The notes: generated by a model not told the origin, from the sequence alone. Positions 46,101 to 58,096 are shown, counted from the stretch's first letter. The stretch is 64,000 bases of DNA from Dysidea avara (GCF_963678975.1 NC_089276.1:7961098-8025097); one strand, 5' to 3'. Numbers and translations: made by a program.

Positions 46101-46330
46101 GTTTGAAGCTGAACTCTCTACAAGGTAACTTCTTCTAGCTGATCTCTCTACAAGGAGATTTGTTTGTAGCTGAACTCTCTACATGATGGTTTCTTTGTAG
46201 CTGAACTCTCTGCAAGGTAACTTCTTCTATTGATATCTCCACAGGGCGATTTGTTTGTAGCTGAACTCTCTACATGGTGGTTTCTTTGTAGCTGAACTCT
46301 ACAAGGTGATTTTTTCTAGCTGAACTATCT
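43193..46330 (-). repeat. 31-bp satellite array in element R (about 100 monomers)
   Basis: Same monomers as in L, in reverse (GATTTGTTTGTAGCTGAAC then TCTCTACAGGGT). A rarer variant containing TTTCTGGCAGAATTTTCTAC recurs near 43,862, 44,660 and 44,965, and also once in L near 24,580, marking a higher-order repeat shared by the two arrays. A further short stretch lies at 46,545-46,640 beyond a LINE fragment. Confidence 0.92.
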
Positions 46331-46334
46331 CTTT

Positions 46335-46545
46335 CCATGATTATTGTTATGATTATTATTATTACTGAGCAGTCAGCCCTGCTGGTGTGCTCAGATTTGC
46401 CCGAATACATGTAACACAATTACAATAATGATTGTAGTCCAGTTCTAAAAATGTCAGCATCTGCAACTTCAACAAGATCTACTGGTAAGGAGTTCCAATC
46501 ATTAATTGTTCTTGAAAAATAACTATTTTTTTCATAGTTGCATGA
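46335..46545 (-). pseudogene. LINE 3' tail inserted in the satellite of element R
   Basis: Minus strand reads RTINDWNSLPVDLVEVADAD and then IFRTGLQSLL, the C-terminus of an L2-type LINE ORF, with an (ATAATA)n-like end at 46,340-46,370. Satellite monomers continue on both sides, so this is a recent 5'-truncated insertion. Confidence 0.75.
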
Positions 46546-47499
46546 GCTCCCTACAAGGTAACTTCTTCTAGCTGATCTCTCTACAGGGTGACTTGTGTGT
46601 AGCTGGTCTCTATACAGGTTTCTTATTTCTAGCTGATCTCTTGAATTCTCTTCAGGGTGACTGCTCTATTAGGATGACTGCTCTATTAGAGTATCTCGAT
46701 CTCGCACTTGCTGCACCAAGTTGGATTTCGTGTTATAACTCCGTGGCTTTAAGTTTGATTCTTCTACACCATTGATGAGCCTTTCTAAGATGATTACTCC
46801 ATCTGTACAACGATTTTCAAAGCATTACCCCTAGTGGTTTATCTGGTAGGCGTGACAAGCAGTCGTTTTTTTATTAGCTGATCTCGATTGCGTAATTGTT
46901 ACACACTGTTGGTTTTTTCGTTGTATCTTCCTGGTTTTTAGCTCGATTTCTTTCAAACCACAAAAGGTTTGAGGTTCAATAGTTAACCTATTCACCCACC
47001 GATTTTCAGCTTCTTCCCATACGCGATTTACCCTGTAGGCGTGACAACATATTGGTGTTATTTTTCGTGAATAATCGCTCATACCTCTTTGCCTGTTTAT
47101 CGTATTCCAGCCAAAGTTGGTACCGAGATGCGCCTTTATATCCCCCTTCTGTGTGCCAAATTGCAAGGCAATCGGATATGGCGTTCGAGTTTTATAGCAG
47201 TTTTTGTAAGTGTGCGACAAGAAGAAGAAAAAGAAGAAAAAAACGAAGAAACTGAGCCAATTTTTGAAGTCGCATATCTCGAAAACGCGCTAAGCGATTT
47301 CTCTCAAATTTGGAATGTGGAGTGCTGCAGTTGGAGGGCATGTCCACAGAAAAAATCGTCTTGTTTCATCAAGGAAGCACAGAGCTACGGAGGTGCGAAA
47401 ATTGCGTTTTCTTCCTGTCAATATACTCACGGGTGTTACGCGCCGGCTTCTTGGGCCGCACGACACACTACCGTGTGTCTTTATATATATATTATGATG

Positions 47500-48140
47500 G
47501 TTGTAAAATTAAAAATACAGTCATGACATAGATGTGGGAAATAATAACATAGATGGCTTGCTGTAGTCAATCCATATCAGAAAACTTTTATTGCTAAAGT
47601 GTGCGAGGTTACTGAACCCAGCTATTGGGAAGATAACCATACTTGCCATAGTGGGACTGGCATTGGCTACCTAAGTAATACAGCTTCTCAAAACACATTA
47701 CAATTTATTAATGTCTGGATGACATGTAACAGCACACAGTAGATTTATACAGTATCAATAAATGTTGGTCATATAAGCACATGCACAACTGATCACAATT
47801 TTTTCAGTGAGTGTGTGTATTCCTTAATCCTTCAATATGGCCTGTCTCTGCAATCATAGGCTGTTGGGGTAGTCTTTTTAACTTTCAAAGCAATGTATTA
47901 TTTTAATGCTTTCTTCTTGTTCTCATCATCCAGGTGACGTTGTTGAGGAAGACGAGCAAATTCACCTGTAGTATATAGCACATTGTACAGTTAATTTAGG
48001 GTAGCATGGACATTAATTTTAAGTATATGTATAGCAACTTCTTTGTCACAAAAAATTGAAATTTTAAATTATTTTGCATAACCTGTACATCCAAATCATA
48101 CACACAATTAAGTAGCTATACCCATTAAAAATTATACATT
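47500..48140. other. noncoding interior of the 17.8-kb element
   Basis: No gene, repeat family or RNA recognised. Confidence 0.5.
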
Positions 48141-48149
48141 ATATTACTA

Positions 48150-48560
48150 TAGTGTCTGTCCAGCAGATTCCAGGGGAGTTGGAGTCAATCACTGATTGGG
48201 ATAAAGAATTCCAATCATTAATCACTCTAACTGAAAAGAAAGATGATCTTGACAAGCAATTTGTATGTGCATGGCTTGAATAATTTCATGTTGTGCCTTC
48301 TTCTTCTTCTTGTGATTGTGGAGAATGACAAAAAGCTCTCTGTATTAATTTTGTTATAGAAATTGTTGATCATTTGGTACAAAAATAGCAGATCTCCTCT
48401 GAGCCTTCAGTACTGTAAAGATGGTAAATTTAAATAGTGCAATTGATCATATTAAGACAAATCACAACAGGTGGTAATCATTCTAGTGGCTCTTCATTGT
48501 ATAGCTTCTATCTTATGTTTATATCCATGATGTAATATGGCCCCCAAATTGCATTTTTAT
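48150..48560 (-). pseudogene. decayed LINE C-terminal fragment
   Basis: Minus-strand pieces HHGYKHKIEAIQ, RATRMIT, and further on FFSVRVINDWNSLSQSVIDS, in the order seen at the end of non-LTR reverse transcriptases. Frames are interrupted. Confidence 0.65.
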
Positions 48561-48563
48561 ACT

Positions 48564-48924
48564 TAGGGGTGTGGTAATTATGCCGGAATAATTTTCAGTA
48601 TAATGCCAGAAATCATTATTCTAGCATTATGCTAGCATTTTGGAATTATTAAAGATTTCATGAATGAACGATCGATGTATTCTAATAGAACAGTAACCAG
48701 ATCGAGATACTCTAATAGAACAGTCATCAGATTGAGATACTCTAATAGAATATTCACCTATATAATATTATACTCTATAATTAACCATAGAATTTTTAAT
48801 AAACAGTCAATTCTACATTTCTATTTTAATTTATTGGAATAATTTTGAGAATAATGCAAGCTTTTCCCAGGAAATTCTGAGTAGAATAATGTAATGAATC
48901 ATGAGCATAATTACCTCAGCCCTA
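48564..48924. mobile_element. hAT-like MITE carrying three copies of the dispersed motif
   Basis: Ends TAGGGGTGTGGTAATTATGC and GCATAATTACCTCAGCCCTA. Flanking 8-mers TTTATACT and GTTATACT agree at seven positions. 361 bp. Interior has three copies of (GAT)-ACTCTAATAGAACAGTCA-like sequence at 48,675-48,755. Confidence 0.8.
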
Positions 48925-49604
48925 GTTATACTCAAGCAGTAGACAGACTAGAGATTTGGCATATCATCCAAGTCCATACATTCAAATACTTTAGAAATAA
49001 GACCTAAATTACAATTAGCCTTCTTTGCAGTATAATCTGTGTGAATGTAGAACTTTAGTTTAGAATCCATGTAAATTACCACTGATACAAAATAGTGCTA
49101 AAAGAACCAATGGGCCGTATTAAAATATACAAAACACTATCCTATAGTCATCTCAGTGCCAGCTTTTCACAAGTTATACATAACTGCATGATCACTTTTG
49201 CACATAAGAAATTGGTACATGTCTATAACTATGTAAACATATTCAATTAATCAGCAAATATTGTACCTTCTTTAGTTCATGGCTGTGATCAGTGTTAATA
49301 AAAGTTACAAAAAGCTCTGAAGCACCGTTTCACTTTAGTCAATGATTTTAGCTTAGGTTCCCTGGCTCGTGATAAACACCTCATACAGGCTTTTCCTCTA
49401 GTGTTCACCCTCCAGTGCTTAACTGGTAAAGCAGATTAAAAACAAAAAACGGAGTTTAATTTTTTCAACTAAAACACCTTTCCTATTCACAAAACACACA
49501 TATAATATAATTCACACAAATTGTCAAAATTATGTCTAATGCCAGGTTCTTCCCTATAGAGAAACCAGCATGTGCCATATTTTAAGTTTCTAGCTACAGC
49601 TTAT

Positions 49605-49960
49605 TTATTTATTAGCAAAACCCTTAGGGGTAACACGCTAATGTACAAGCACAGTAATAATCATTATGTAAATAAGTACAACCTAAATATTTTTATGTCA
49701 ACTTCATGTAGATCAGGGTAGGGTAGAGAATTCCGTTCAATAGTCGTCTTGGGGGGAAAAGAGTTACAGTAACTTTCTGTGCTGGGTTGGTAGTGAGAGA
49801 ATTTTAGGTGATGATTAGCTCTAGTGTTTGTAAAAGATGGTGACAGCAGGTAGTTGTACAGCTAGTTACAATGGAATAATACTCTCTCAGTCCTGTTCAA
49901 CTGGTGCACTACACTGTGCAAAAAGTTTGATATACTCAGGTGCACACTAGTAGGCATAAC
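49605..49960 (-). pseudogene. LINE C-terminal fragment
   Basis: The minus strand reads SFTNTRANHHLKFSHYQPST, ESYCNSFPPKTTIERNSLP and a terminal VDIKIF, clearly the last 80 or so residues of a non-LTR reverse transcriptase, ending near (TAAA)n at 49,600-49,610. 5'-truncated. Confidence 0.75.
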
Positions 49961-50594
49961 TCAATTATACATTCAATTTACACAGGTATGTATGAATATG
50001 ATATACTATAATTGTATATCCTGTGTATTACAAATTGGCTGCTATACACTGGTGTGTATACATCATGTGTACATATGTAATAGATATACACAATGTAGTA
50101 TAGCTTACCACAGCTTGTTGGCATGGCTACGTGGGCACAGTACATACAGCTAACTTATTATTAAATTCTTATGTATTCTGTGCTATTTTTAAAGAATTTA
50201 TGTATAAAAATGTAATTCAATAAACTGTAACACACACAACAACAGCTCCATTGTCATCCCAAGTGGCATTAATCTAAGCTTGCCTTTATGTAGAATTACA
50301 TTTGTATAGAAAAAAAACATTAAGATGTTCTCTGTCATGGTGGCTTTTCTTCATCTACACCAGGCCTGACCCAGTTGGTGGTTGCTGTACATCAATTCAA
50401 GCCATACATGTAGTACTATTTTCACCAGGCTGCATCTGCCAAGACATAGTTATTTTAAAGAGCACATAGGCTACAATTACCAGTATAAAATTTATGGTAC
50501 AACTTTATAACTGACTGAAAGAAACTGCAAAAGAACAGTTGTAAAGTTGTAAATGCTCAGAACAGTTGTAAAGTTGTGAATGCTCAGACATACA

Positions 50595-51125
50595 GTACTT
50601 ACCAGTTGTATGTCATACAGCTTCAGTTCTCTTCGCTGACTGAATCTGCAAAGGATATCAGTTGTTAGTGAACAAATGCTAGTGAAAACTTACCAGCTGT
50701 CCATCGTACACATGGGTACTCTCTGTTGAGTGAATCTGCCAAGGATATCGGTCATTATTATACAAAGGCCGTGGTCATACTTAGCAGTTGTCTGCCGTAA
50801 ACTTGGGTACTCCTTGATGGCTGAATGATATTGATTGTTAGTGCACAAAAGGCTATTGCAAGTTGTCCATCATACAAAGACCATGGTCATTATTGTCCAT
50901 TGAATAACTTGAGTATACTTTGCTGACTGAATCTGTCAAGAATATAAGCTGTTATTAGTATGCAAAGGCCATGATCATACTTACCGATTGTCTGTCATTA
51001 TAACTTCAGTACTCTTTGCTGACCGAATCTGCCAAGGATATCGGTTGTTAGTGCACAAAGGTCATCGTACAACTTGAGTACTCCCTACTGAGTGAATCTG
51101 GCACACTTTACTGGTTGAATCTATC
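50595..51125 (-). repeat. tandem array of exon-like units with splice signals
   Basis: Six units with a period of about 91-106 bp. On the minus strand each has an acceptor (TTTGCAG, TTGGCAG, TTGACAG), then a 42-44-bp body starting ATTCAGTCAGC or ATTCACTCAAC, and, in units 1, 2 and 5, a GTAAGT donor. Bodies: 50,603-50,645; 50,694-50,735; 50,785-50,826 (both sites mutated); about 50,891-50,932; 50,985-51,028; about 51,062-51,097. One frame is open in units 1 and 2 (FSQRRELKLYDIQL; FTQQRVPMCTMDS) but closed in others, so a noncoding transcript is at least as likely as a protein. Confidence 0.6.
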
Positions 51126-51159
51126 ATACCAAGAATATCAGTAGTAAGTGCACACAGGC

Positions 51160-52480
51160 TATAGGTTATGAGGGACAAAACTGTGCAAAACTGTGTAAAA
51201 CATGACTTTAAATTCACAAAATCTAGAGAGCATCATTATACATTACTTCACTAAGGTAATCACTCAATGATTTCATCAATATAAAATTATATAGAAAACT
51301 GTCAATATTCACAAATTTGCAAGAATTTCATCCCTCAAAAATTTCTAGCATTTGTTGTCATTTCATCGATGCTTTTTTAATTATACAGTATTTAGGCATA
51401 CTTAACAGTTGCTGGTGGAACATGACTGTTGGCGTACATAACATCTATGCTTTTGGGTAATGTCGTACACCACATTTATACCGCTGCAGTACCGGGAACA
51501 TTGGCTTCATCGTCATATCATACACAAAGTATTAGGAGGATCTGTATACTTGAAAATTATTATTAAGTCCTATATAAGGTAGGTAGTCAATTTAACTTTT
51601 AAGAACAGTATGTAAGCCACAGTGGTAACTAGCAACATGCATACATACATTTGGCCAAGACTGTGATATTAATATAGTCACCTGTAGTAACACTATAGTC
51701 ACATGGCTACTTGTTCTTCCTTAATAAATTTTGTTACAAAGGCCAGCTACCCAAACGTTTGATAGCACACACTGAAAGAACAAGTAGGCCTTACATAATA
51801 TATATTTAGTACGGACTATTCAGGCGTAGAGAAACGTGTAAAACCACTGGAAGCGAGCATATGCTCACCTCTTTGATATGATTGGTTATAGTACCTATCT
51901 CTAATGAAAATTTTAATGAGCTGGACACATGCAAGTGCTGTTGTTTTCCATGAGTAATAGTGCACCGCAGTGCTGATTCACTGGGTAGGCGCGACCACAT
52001 GTCTGCACATCCCAGACCAAACTCGTTACTATGGAATTTTCTATTTAGCCAAATTTTCTGCTGACGCCTTCATAACTATGTTTAGCACTATGGGTATGAT
52101 TTCAGTTAAGTCATACAAGAGACCAAAAAGTAAGCTGCATACTTTCGTATAGTGTGATGGAGACTTTAGTCTATAATAAAAATGATTCATTGTAGATTGG
52201 TCACTTACTACGCACAGTGTAGAATTATTCACAGATTCTTTAACTATATGTATGTGATTACACCCAACATTCTTTGTTTGTGTACAGTCATGAACATCCA
52301 TTGTAATGCCAGTTTACAGCAATGATTGCCATTTTACCAGACCACCACTGGAACGTGAAGCATGACAAAGTGAAACTTGACAATCTATGAGGTACATACA
52401 GGCTGCTGTTGCTTCCTCCAAGAAAATTTCGTAGATCCTCTGAGGATGGATTATAGAGGAATTTCAGTAATTTATCATAA
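51160..52480. other. noncoding interior of the 17.8-kb element
   Basis: Short ORFs near 51,806-52,301 on both strands show no domain. Nothing recognised. Confidence 0.5.
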
Positions 52481-52592
52481 TTGTCTCAAATTATGGCTGA
52501 TCTCATATCACTCACTGGTCTGGTTTCATTTAGCCACCAGAGTATAACCAGAAAATGCCAATTCAAGTATTTTAGTCATCATAGTGTAAAAA

Positions 52593-52867
<275 letters not shown>

Positions 52868-53325
52868 TAGGGACCTGCCGATTATGTTAGCATAATTTTG
52901 AGCATAATAGGTACCTAAAAGCATTGAGCATAATGCCAGCATAATAGGTTAAATATTTGTACGATAGTGTAAACTCTTGCTGGGAAAATGACAATTGCAA
53001 AATAAGATGGATATACTCTAATAGAGCAGTCAGTAACTCTAATAGAACAATCATCAAACTGACTGTTCTATTAGAGTATATCGATCTTGTCTCTTACATG
53101 CAGGCATGCAGCAAGAATTTATTATTTGTGTTCCAGCCACTCATTTTTTTCTTTCTATATAGTGTTAAACTAGTAGCAAAGCATATGAACTAAGGCATGA
53201 ACATTGAGCATAATCGAGCATAATAGGTAAATATTGAGCATTAATTTAAGCATAATAGGTGAATTTTTTGAGCAGTGCAGCATAGCATAATAGGTAAAAT
53301 TATCAGCATAATCGGCAGGTCCCTA
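52868..53325. mobile_element. hAT-like MITE inserted in the minisatellite
   Basis: 458 bp, ends TAGGGACCTGCCGATTATG and CATAATCGGCAGGTCCCTA (19-bp inverted repeats). Perfect 8-bp duplication TTTATTAT at 52,860-52,867 and 53,326-53,333. It contains repeated GAGCATAAT blocks and an inner inverted pair of the dispersed motif (CTCTAATAGAGCAGTCAGT / ACTGACTGTTCTATTAGAG). Confidence 0.92.
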
Positions 53326-53744
53326 TTTATTATGCATATGTGTGTGTGCATGTGTAATGTACTGTAGCCTACCTATACACACATGTAGGCTCACTTATCT
53401 CGTTCATAAAAAGGATAAGCTTGATCACTGATGTAAGTTCCAGGGGAGACCACAGTTTTCTCCTGCAGTGTAGCCTTCTCCATCACATCGTGTAGGTACT
53501 GTAGAAACAGGAGTACACACCATAAAACTTTCAGTAGCCACCCACACTATGAATAGGAATACATATATACATGGAATCCTTGCAGTACACTAATCCCTAT
53601 AAACACTGTAATCAACTAGGATGACCTTCACACATACCTGTACAAACATATGACACTCAGTTACTGTAGTAGCCCTACGTGAAATTTAAAAAAATCGATG
53701 CACTAAAATTTTCTCCAATTTCCTTCTTCTATAGCTCATTTAAA

Positions 53745-53826
53745 TTGCCATGCACTACTTTTCCAACAAAATCTGAGGTATCTATTTGCCATGCACTACT
53801 TTTCCAACAAAATCTGAGGTATCTAT
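53745..53826. repeat. 41-bp perfect tandem duplication
   Basis: TTGCCATGCACTACTTTTCC and the following 21 bp occur twice in a row with period 41. Confidence 0.9.
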
Positions 53827-54094
53827 TATGTGTCATGAGATATGTCTTTTATTGCATTTTGCAATACAAAATTTGTTACACCAGGTTGGTTGGGTCATTG
53901 TGGTGCCAAAATTTCCATGAATTAGATCATTGTGCTCATAGAGGGTTGCTCTACACATATCACACCTGAAAAGTTACCAGACACAAAGTAGGCTGTACAC
54001 AATAATTAATTTTACAGAAACATATTGCACATACTTCTTAGCTGTCATTTTAGCCATGAGCAAACAGTTTGTACAATGATTGTTTTACAGTATA

Positions 54095-54552
54095 CAGTCA
54101 AACCTCTCTAATGCGACGCTCAATGGGAGCCATAGATTTTGCTGAATAAAGGAGGTTGTTGGATTATCAAGTCACCTCTGTAATCCGACATTATACAATA
54201 TGTCAGATTATGCAGTAAATAACAGGTAAAACAGATCACACAATGTTTTAAACATGAATTAATTTTAGAATTTGTAAGTATTACAGCTTTTTTCTATTAC
54301 TGTCAACCAATTAAATACTTTGGTTGCTTAAAAATTATTTTCTGTGATTATTCTAATGCCGCTATTATTCTCTGTCAGATTACAAAGGTCAAAAACAATG
54401 CATTTCCAAGTCTAGAGAATCGCAGTTTGTGTCGGATTATGGGGTACAGAGTTGTCAGATTACAGAGGTTGTTTTCTATACAAAAATGTTGGTAAATGAC
54501 ATTTCAGTCGGATTCTGGATTATGCAGGTGTTGGATTAGAGAGGTTCGACTG
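54095..54552. mobile_element. pogo/Tigger-like MITE
   Basis: Ends CAGTCAAACCTCTCTAATGC and GGATTAGAGAGGTTCGACTG, the common end type of pogo-group elements. TA precedes the left end; the right side reads AATA. Several internal copies of GGATTA/TAATCC. No transposase. Confidence 0.75.
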
Positions 54553-55084
54553 AATATACAATTACTGTTTTACAGAGGACACCTGCATAACCTGGACACT
54601 TAGTTGAGGCCCCAAAGTACCAGCTTTTACATGTAAACTGACCTGGAAAATCAGGACATCTTAATAATCAGGACATTTTTGGTTGATCCCAAGGTGTCTT
54701 TAATACACAGGTTCCACTGTAATGAATTTATATTTCATTTTGAATATCAGGACACCCTCCTATCTCACATAGCTAGACCAACTTTTTCAGGGGAAGTTCC
54801 ACTGCTTGGTGCAAATTGGCAAAGCCATTATCTTCTTACTGTTTAGGTTCTGAGACTATTATACTTTAAAATGTGGCACAGTGTTTGCTTGAACACAACA
54901 GGATACAAAACAAGCATGTTGCTCAATAGCAAAAGGCTTAGTCAGTCTGGCTATGCGAGATTTGTTGGACTCCTGAACATACATACAAACTAAATCATCT
55001 GTACATAATACTTGATACATCACTCTTAACCTACACTTCGGATGGTGGTGGTCTATCAAAGCGTCGTACCAATGATGGTGACCG

Positions 55085-55180
55085 GCTATACAATATGACA
55101 CAGTGGGAGATACAAAATGACACAGCGAGACATACAATATTATGACACAGTGAGACACATAATATGACACAGTGGGACTA
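55085..55180. repeat. 23-bp minisatellite (TATGACACAGTGGGAG...)
   Basis: Four degenerate copies of a unit containing TGACACAG(T/C)G(G/A)GA. Explains the repetitive 131-codon minus-strand ORF over it, which I do not accept as a gene. Confidence 0.75.
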
Positions 55181-55399
55181 ACACGTGCAAAAGCAGTGAT
55201 GTCATGCTTAGAGGTGTGTCCAGAATGAGTGCGACTATTCAAACTGGACCACACCCATTTTTCTCCCTACAAAGATAAAGTGGTCTAGCCAGGTGAGACT
55301 AGTACATAAAGTATAACATGCTTAAGTAATCTGTAAAGGACAATACAAACATATCATAGATCCTTTACACTCTAAGGATCTATGAACATATCCACTCAC

Positions 55400-55545
55400 C
55401 AAGAGGAATGTAGTAGTGAAGTAGTATTCACAGCGGAATCAACACTAATAACTAACTAGTTACTGTCTGTCCAGTTTGCCACATAACTGTAGGAATTTGC
55501 GCGGTGGTCTAGGACGATGAGCTCTTCCAGAGTATCAAATCACGT
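55400..55545 (-). ncRNA. possible first exon of a minus-strand transcript
   Basis: On the minus strand, sequence from the CACGTG-containing region ends at CTTG|GTGAGTGG. It lies head-to-head with the plus-strand exons from about 55,560 and could lead to the exon-like array at 50.6-51.1 kb. No long ORF. Weak evidence. Confidence 0.3.
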
Positions 55546-55559
55546 GATTCGTAAGTGTT

Positions 55560-56700
55560 CGAATTTATAAGCAACACTAGTTTTACAACCGGATGCGGTT
55601 AGACCTCTTTTGCCGAGAGCTCAGACTAGCAGTGTGTGAAGTCTAGCGCAGTTCTTTTCATCCGAGTTTTTATCGATGATACTTTGTTTCATTGCGCACT
55701 GTTCTGTCGGGTCGGAGGCACTTTTATGTGAGCACCGCCTCCAGAGGTGAGTCAGTGTAGCTATTAATGTTCACTTCTTATTGCCGTGGTGTACTAAATA
55801 TTAATCTTTTAGGTGTTAGCTAGACGCGCGTAGTTGTATCGCTCTCAAGACTAGGTCAAGGCGTCGTGCTCCACTAGTATCACGGTAAGCGTACATGAAT
55901 TGTGCGTGTGGTTCATTAAAGTTTCTGTTTATGTAGTTTTGTCTTTAGGTACAAAAGCACATTTAAAAGGTTTGTTAGTTTACTTGTTGTCTATACTGTT
56001 TTACGGGCTGATGATTCAATGCAGGTATTGTATGGAAGTTGCTTTGGCGGCATAGTTTGCTGCATCATGCACTGACATAATAATAGCTTGGTAAGCAGTA
56101 GTGCTTCTTTCTTGCCAGCTTTAATTTTTCTTTTCAATGATAGTGGCAATGGAACTGCTGCTGCTTATTATGATTGCACAGCATTTCAATAGTTACAGGT
56201 ATGTCTGTTGTCGTATTACTGACTAACTATTTTAAAGTATTCATTTTGTAGGGCTGAATTGTAGAATCACATGCTACTGATACTTCATTGTGTAGATGCC
56301 AGGCACATGATCATGATTGAGTTAACTGTGTTTATGCAGTGAACAGGTATAATAGCTTTTCATAGTTGTCTATTGGAGAATACACCTTTTCTATTGTAGA
56401 ACAGTGTGTGGAGTTTAGGAGATGTGAACTAGGAAGAAGAATTATGTCCACACATGTACATCTGGTGAATTTATCAGCTTCGTTTCATTGGTAAGGCCAC
56501 AAAAGAGCATTTGAATCATTGTTAAGTGATTTCTTTTGTCTGTAGACGTCGTTTGATGATGAGACCTATATAGAAGAAGAATGATGTACCTGCTACTTTT
56601 ATCAAAGTGAACACTACTGGACACATTTCATGTTGTTTACTCAATGTTGTACAATTTTAAATTTTTTAATATGAAACCTCTAATCTTATAATAGTAAAGA
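55560..56700 (+). ncRNA. possible multi-exon noncoding transcript inside the transposon
   Basis: A chain of segments bounded by good splice signals: about 55,560-55,746 (GTGAGT), 55,813-55,884 (GTAAGC), 56,144-56,198 (GTATGT), 56,252-56,346 (GTATAA), 56,400-56,490 (GTAAGG), and from 56,546 on. The first segment is GC-richer than its surroundings. No reading frame runs across the junctions: joining exon 1 to exon 2 gives an early stop, and exon 5 to exon 6 gives TGA. Either a noncoding RNA, a 5' leader, or chance. Confidence 0.35.
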
Positions 56701-56744
56701 TATTCACATCAGATATACTACATTGAGTTACACCACAATTATAC

Positions 56745-57000
56745 ATTGGTGAGTATATCAAATATGTATTTCTTACATATGCACATATTATACTTATGTA
56801 AACAGAGGTTATACACGTGGTTAACCAGTAGTGTATAAGTCAATTATACTCATATATTATACATAGTAGTGTAAATGGTATCTATACACAGGTACAACCA
56901 TGGTGTATAACAGATGTGCCACACATGTGTATCCTTGGTGTATATCATAATAATACATCAGTTATACACCTATGTATTTCAAATGTTTTGCATGGTGCTA
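56745..57000. repeat. TATACAC-rich repeat, related to 49,912-50,110
   Basis: Both stretches have GCAAAA, then TTGATATAC/TTGAAATAC, then GGTGTATA-type blocks in opposite orientation. Looks like a diverged MITE family with no clear ends. Confidence 0.4.
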
Positions 57001-57509
57001 TCAATTATTAGTTGGACACAGTAAGCGCTACACACTAGAATATCAATCTCCACTTCCAATCAAGGGGATGCTATAGTAACCAATCCACAAGCTTTGAATT
57101 TAGGCCTAGTAGCTAATTAGAGAACCTCTAGGAAGGTGGATGGCTGCATGTGGATGATAGCTGGGAACTACGGAAGCAGATGCTTCTCCTCGTGAGAGGT
57201 GTGCATAAAGCAACTCAACTTTGAGGAATAAAGCAACTCAACTTTGAGGAAAGGGAGGCCTATGATGTCTGGTCTCAATTACTAAAACAGGGATATGGGG
57301 TGGTGCCATTAGACATGATGAAGTGGTGTGTTACTAGCCCATGATGACGTGGACGTAGCAGTATGGAGCCATACATACAGGCTCCTTGGTATACATACAT
57401 ACATATACAGGCTCCTTGAGCCTTCTTCACCTGTAACACAAATACTAAATACTAATACACACCCACACACAGAGAGGCAGCAATCACATATCAACTGAGC
57501 TTACTGCTG

Positions 57510-57823
57510 ATTAATTGGGTATCACTTCTCTGAATGCAGCTAAACACTTGTGGGTTAGCTACTCTCTTTCTAGCAGCTTCAATCTCGCACAAACCCGGCC
57601 TTCTCTTATCTGTTAATTTTTTCTTCTAATTAGGAAAAATCGCGAACCTATCGTCAACAGGACACATAGTCATAGGATTCCATCTACATCTTCCCACCAG
57701 ATCGCACACAAGTTCAGGATAGCTCAAGTATACTAACGCCGTATTATGTTAAAAGAGGATCACGTGATCCGAGCCGGACGAATAGCGTAGTGAAATTGGC
57801 GTCCGGGAGCGGACGCCACTACC
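57510..57823. repeat. right terminal inverted repeat of the 17.8-kb element
   Basis: Reverse complement starts GGTAGTGGCGTCCGCTCCCG and follows the left end through the GATAGGTTCGC and GAGAAGG blocks. The transposase-like frame seen on the left is broken here. Confidence 0.85.
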
Positions 57824-57832
57824 TTGTTTTTA
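57824..57832. repeat. 9-bp target duplication, right copy
   Basis: TTGTTTTTA, identical to 39,986-39,994. Confidence 0.85.
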
Positions 57833-57890
57833 TGTGCTGTTAAAACGTGTTCATTAATAATTATATACATGGTTTCGATGTAAAAAAAAA
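57833..57890 (+). other. probable separated 3' tail of the RT element
   Basis: The sequence right of the duplication ends in a run of ten A (57,881-57,890). It would follow directly on the RT pseudogene's stop if the transposon were absent, so it fits as that element's 3' UTR and poly(A). Confidence 0.55.
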
Positions 57891-58047
57891 ATTTAGTCTG
57901 CCCTTACAATTAGCAACAATGTGGTGTTTGTACAGTGATCTTCATAACGAGATGGTCTTTCAAGAGGTGGCCACTAATTAAGCAAGGGTCTTTACTAAGG
58001 TTTGGCCATTTCCGGTTTCCATTTCTACAATCCAATCCAGAGTCTTG

Positions 58048-58096
58048 TCTAGCGTCGCCGCCTTTTAAGTTTTAACAAAGGGGCGGTGGCGCCAGA
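58048..58096. repeat. short foldback, relative of 36,321-36,403
   Basis: TCTAGCGTCGCCGCCTTTT and AAAGGGGCGGTGGCGCCAGA are inverted arms around an AT-rich centre. Confidence 0.5.

Larger units (their letters stand above)
42601..47490 (-). mobile_element. satellite-bearing element R (inverted relative of L)
   Basis: Read on the minus strand, it starts at the terminus near 47,490 (hairpin GACACACTACCGTGTGTC), then about 700 bp nearly identical to L, the dispersed motif doublet (46,660-46,705), the 31-bp satellite, half of the GGGGTCTTCC MITE (43,088-43,190), and the palindrome. Flanks TATATAT on both sides may be a target duplication. Lies inside the 17.8-kb transposon. Confidence 0.75.

Noticed and set aside
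46831-47526. ORFs of 129 and 145 codons in element R, also open in L
   Set aside because: Both strands are open over the same stretch and the L and R DNA is nearly identical, so conservation does not show coding. No domain recognised.
54859-55254. 131-codon minus-strand ORF rich in Ser, Val and His
   Set aside because: Covers a 23-bp minisatellite, and no domain or splice support was seen.
55680-55746. Small protein starting at an ATG in the first exon-like segment
   Set aside because: About 23 codons, then a stop shortly after the first splice junction with either acceptor.
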